Shown here: positions 15,767 to 17,394 of the stretch, piece by piece
How positions within the stretch are numbered: the first letter of the stretch is position 1
Layout of the letters: every line of letters begins with the position of its first letter
DNA from: an uncultured Bacillota bacterium
GTDB lineage: Bacteria > Bacillota > Clostridia > Tissierellales > Tissierellaceae
Length of the DNA: 17,394 bases
Reading direction: 5' to 3'
Assembly: GCA_937951995.1 (NCBI GenBank)
Contig: CALGAG010000224.1
Span: 1-17,394, forward strand
Notes under the pieces: generated by a model
Databases searched by the model: none
What the model was told of the DNA's origin: nothing
What the model saw: only the letters and a program-made list of their open reading frames with translations
Position numbers and translations under genes: made by a program

Positions 15767-15775
15767 TGGTAAAAT
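15767..15775 (+). promoter_or_regulatory. Possible extended -10 before rsmD
   Basis: TGGTAAAAT fits TGnTANAAT, but no recognisable -35 box lies at the right distance. A second TAAAAT lies at 15782-15787. Either could drive rsmD-coaD separately from recG. This is weak evidence in AT-rich DNA. Confidence 0.3.
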
Positions 15776-15811
15776 CTGTGATAAAATGTTAGCAAAAGTA
15801 GGTGATTGGTA

Positions 15812-16378
15812 GTGCGAGTAATATCCGGTAGCAGGAAGGGTCATAGGTTAATAGCTCCCAAAGGGGATGCTGTAAGACCTACAGAAGACAGGGTCAAGGA
15901 ATCGCTGTTTAACATATTATCTCCCATAATTAAGGATTCAATTGTACTGGACCTTTTCGCAGGCAGTGGGGGAATTGGGATTGAGTTCTTAAGCAGAGGG
16001 TCAAAAAAAGCGTATTTCATAGATAAAAACCCGGATTCCATAAGGACCATCAAAAAAAACCTTGAACACACGAAGTTGATGGAGAATGCTGAAGTGATAA
16101 AGGGAGATTCAAGGGGTGTAATAAAACAATTCAAACCAGGCGAAATTGCTTTTGATTACATTTATATTGATCCACCTTATGCTGATGTGGAGATGTTTCA
16201 CAAGATACTTCAGTTAATTGCTGATAGAGGGATATTAAATGAGGATGGACTGATAATAGTTGAACATGACAAGTCCATGTTGTTAAATAACGATTTTGGT
16301 AACTTGGAAATATTTGACAACAGAAGCTATGGTAGTAAGGAAATGACCTACTACAGAAATAGGAGAGTGACAATATGA
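15812..16378 (+). CDS. rsmD: 16S rRNA (guanine-966-N2)-methyltransferase RsmD
   Basis: RsmD methylates G966 of 16S rRNA (E. coli numbering) during 30S assembly. The 188-residue protein is a single SAM-dependent methyltransferase domain. It starts MRVISGSRKG and has RPTEDRVKESLFN (22-34), the SAM-binding LDLFAGSGGIGIE (46-58) and the catalytic DPPY (120-123). The start is GTG 15812, with AGGTGAT (15800-15806) in front. A TTG at 15806 in the same frame overlaps that ribosome binding site and is unlikely. The stop overlaps the coaD ATG by four bases (ATGA), so translation is probably coupled. The rsmD-coaD pair is widespread in Firmicutes (ylbH-coaD in B. subtilis). Confidence 0.95.
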   Translation: MRVISGSRKGHRLIAPKGDAVRPTEDRVKESLFNILSPIIKDSIVLDLFAGSGGIGIEFLSRGSKKAYFIDKNPDSIRTIKKNLEHTKLMENAEVIKGDSRGVIKQFKPGEIAFDYIYIDPPYADVEMFHKILQLIADRGILNEDGLIIVEHDKSMLLNNDFGNLEIFDNRSYGSKEMTYYRNRRVTI

Positions 16379-16860
16379 GAGTGATTTATCCAGGCAGCTT
16401 TGATCCAGTAACAAATGGTCATCTTGACATCATCCAAAGATGTTCTGAACGATTTGACAAGGTGATAATTTCTGTGCTGAACAATACCAGGAAGACCAGT
16501 GTTTTCACCGTTGAAGAGCGAATTTTCCTTTTAAGGGAATCCACAAAGGATCTTGACAACATAGAAATAGATTCTTTTACTGGTTTGCTTACAGAATACT
16601 CAAAAAAGAAGGGTTGCAGTACAATAATCAGGGGACTTAGGGCAGTATCAGACTATGAGTATGAAATGCAATTGGCCCTTATCAATAGAAAAACCTACCC
16701 CGACCTAGAGACACTTTTTATGGTTTCATCAACGGGAGTATCGTATTTAAGCTCATCACTTGTTAAGGAAATCGCATCATTTAACGGTGAGATATCTTGT
16801 TTTGTACCAAAAGTTGTGGAAGAGGCATTGAGAGAAAAATACAAAAGGGGGACTCGTTAA
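16375..16860 (+). CDS. coaD: Phosphopantetheine adenylyltransferase
   Basis: CoaD adenylates 4'-phosphopantetheine to dephospho-CoA, the penultimate step of coenzyme A synthesis. The 161-residue protein has the standard length and a nucleotidyltransferase fold. GSFDPVTNGH (7-16) contains the (T/H)xGH nucleotide-binding motif as TNGH. RGLRAVSDYEYE (86-97) is the phosphopantetheine-binding region, and YLSSSLVKE (124-132) corresponds to the family ISST motif. AGGAGAG (16361-16367) precedes the ATG. The gene overlaps rsmD by four bases upstream, and its stop shares one base with the next ATG (TAATG), so rsmD, coaD and the following gene form a tightly packed operon. Confidence 0.97.
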   Translation: MRVIYPGSFDPVTNGHLDIIQRCSERFDKVIISVLNNTRKTSVFTVEERIFLLRESTKDLDNIEIDSFTGLLTEYSKKKGCSTIIRGLRAVSDYEYEMQLALINRKTYPDLETLFMVSSTGVSYLSSSLVKEIASFNGEISCFVPKVVEEALREKYKRGTR

Positions 16861-17306
16861 TGGATTTGTTGAACTTGATTGATGAGGTTGAGGATATTGT
16901 AGAAGCAGGAACTGGAGTACCATTAACAGGGAAGGTAATGATTGACAGGGATGAATTGCTTGACATCATAAAAGAAATAAGAATCAAGCTTCCTGATGAA
17001 ATAAAGCAGGCTGCGTGGATCAAGGAAGAAAGACAAAGGATAATCGATGAGGCCCAAAAAACCTCAACTGCTATGATAAGTGAAGCTGAGACTAGACTAG
17101 AGGAGCTAATAGACAGGGAAGAGGTAATCAAACAGGCAAACCAGAGAGCAGAGGAAATAGTAAGGAGAGCTGAGCTGAGTTCTGAGGAAATAAGAAACGG
17201 CGCCTTGGAGTATGCTGACGAGTTGCTCTATGAAGCACAAGAAAATTTCAAAGAATTGATTCAGCTGCTTAATGATAATCGTAAAGAACTGAGAAGCAAG
17301 GAATAG
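16860..17306 (+). CDS. Conserved helical (coiled-coil-like) protein of unknown function
   Basis: I do not assign a function. The 148-residue product is highly charged and almost entirely helical by eye, with Glu/Arg/Lys-rich stretches from about residue 45 to the end that resemble DivIVA-like or ATP-synthase b/H-type stalk proteins. Similar proteins next to coaD in Clostridia are often labelled ATPase, but no Walker motif, signal peptide or membrane helix is visible, so that label is doubtful. The N-terminal part (about 1-45) includes a possible globular patch, VPLTGKVMIDRDEL. The ATG shares one base with the coaD stop, with GGGG (16848-16851) eight bases upstream. The frame stays open back to 16797 within coaD, but that extension has no role I can support. 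It closes the operon before a terminator. Confidence 0.8.
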   Translation: MDLLNLIDEVEDIVEAGTGVPLTGKVMIDRDELLDIIKEIRIKLPDEIKQAAWIKEERQRIIDEAQKTSTAMISEAETRLEELIDREEVIKQANQRAEEIVRRAELSSEEIRNGALEYADELLYEAQENFKELIQLLNDNRKELRSKE

Positions 17307-17309
17307 TAG

Positions 17310-17344
17310 AGGGACCCTCCTTAAAAAGTGGGTCCCTTATTTTT
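17310..17344 (+). terminator. Intrinsic terminator ending the recG-rsmD-coaD block
   Basis: AGGGACCC (17310-17317) pairs with GGGTCCCT (17330-17337) around a 12-base loop, followed by TATTTTT (17338-17344). It lies four bases after the last stop codon. The remaining bases to 17394 hold only a small inverted repeat (GGACT 17353-17357, AGTCC 17366-17370) and no gene I can recognise. Confidence 0.9.
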
Positions 17345-17394
17345 GTATATACGGACTGATTTTGAAGTCCATGTTCCTTAAGGGTTTATTAAGA

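Noticed and set aside
16131..16373. 80-codon minus-strand frame within rsmD
   Set aside because: It is antisense to the conserved DPPY region of RsmD and has no features of its own.
17345..17394. Small inverted repeat GGACT/AGTCC at the right edge
   Set aside because: Five base pairs with an eight-base loop and no T run is too little to call a feature; the sequence ends before it can be judged.
1..17394. Mobile elements, CRISPR arrays, tRNA, rRNA, phage or defence genes
   Set aside because: No transposase or integrase motifs, spaced repeats, cloverleaf-like segments or composition breaks were seen anywhere in the window.

Overview
The window reads as a core-genome segment of a low- to mid-GC Firmicute, most likely a Clostridia/Tissierellia-type anaerobe. 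The reasons are AT-rich spacers, strong AGGAGG-type ribosome binding sites, heavy AGA/AGG arginine use, a PASTA-domain kinase with its PP2C phosphatase, and a gene order (priA-def-fmt-rsmB-rlmN-prpC-pknB-rsgA-rpe-thiN-rpmB-asp23-fakA-recG) that follows the Bacillus subtilis priA-to-recG region almost gene for gene. No mobile element, CRISPR array, tRNA or rRNA is visible. The species cannot be named from this sequence.

Layout. Positions 1-9656 are a dense plus-strand block. It holds the end of the replication-restart helicase PriA, the formylmethionine pair def/fmt, a membrane zinc peptidase, the rRNA methyltransferases RsmB and RlmN, the signalling pair PrpC/PknB, the ribosome-assembly GTPase RsgA and the pentose-phosphate enzyme Rpe. 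Spacers are short or overlapping, with one intrinsic terminator after the peptidase. Positions 9682-11150 are a separately controlled thiamine salvage unit: a promoter, a TPP riboswitch ending in an intrinsic terminator, the ECF transporter subunit ThiT, and thiamine pyrophosphokinase (ThiN). ThiT imports thiamine, ThiN makes TPP, and TPP should shut off their own transcription. A bidirectional terminator then separates thiN from rpmB, the only minus-strand gene.

A 188-base divergent region between rpmB and asp23 carries promoter candidates in both directions. The rest is plus strand: asp23 (YloU type) with the fatty acid kinase fakA, closed by a terminator; then recG, rsmD, coaD and a small charged helical protein, closed by a final terminator at 17310-17344. 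The last 50 bases hold no recognisable gene.

Most of this is conserved housekeeping biology, and I see no clear undescribed system. The points most worth a second look are the riboswitch-thiT insertion into an otherwise conserved block, the extra C-terminal extracellular domain on PknB, several start codons that differ from the longest open frame, the apparent absence of spoVM from its usual neighbourhood, and the unassigned helical protein after coaD.
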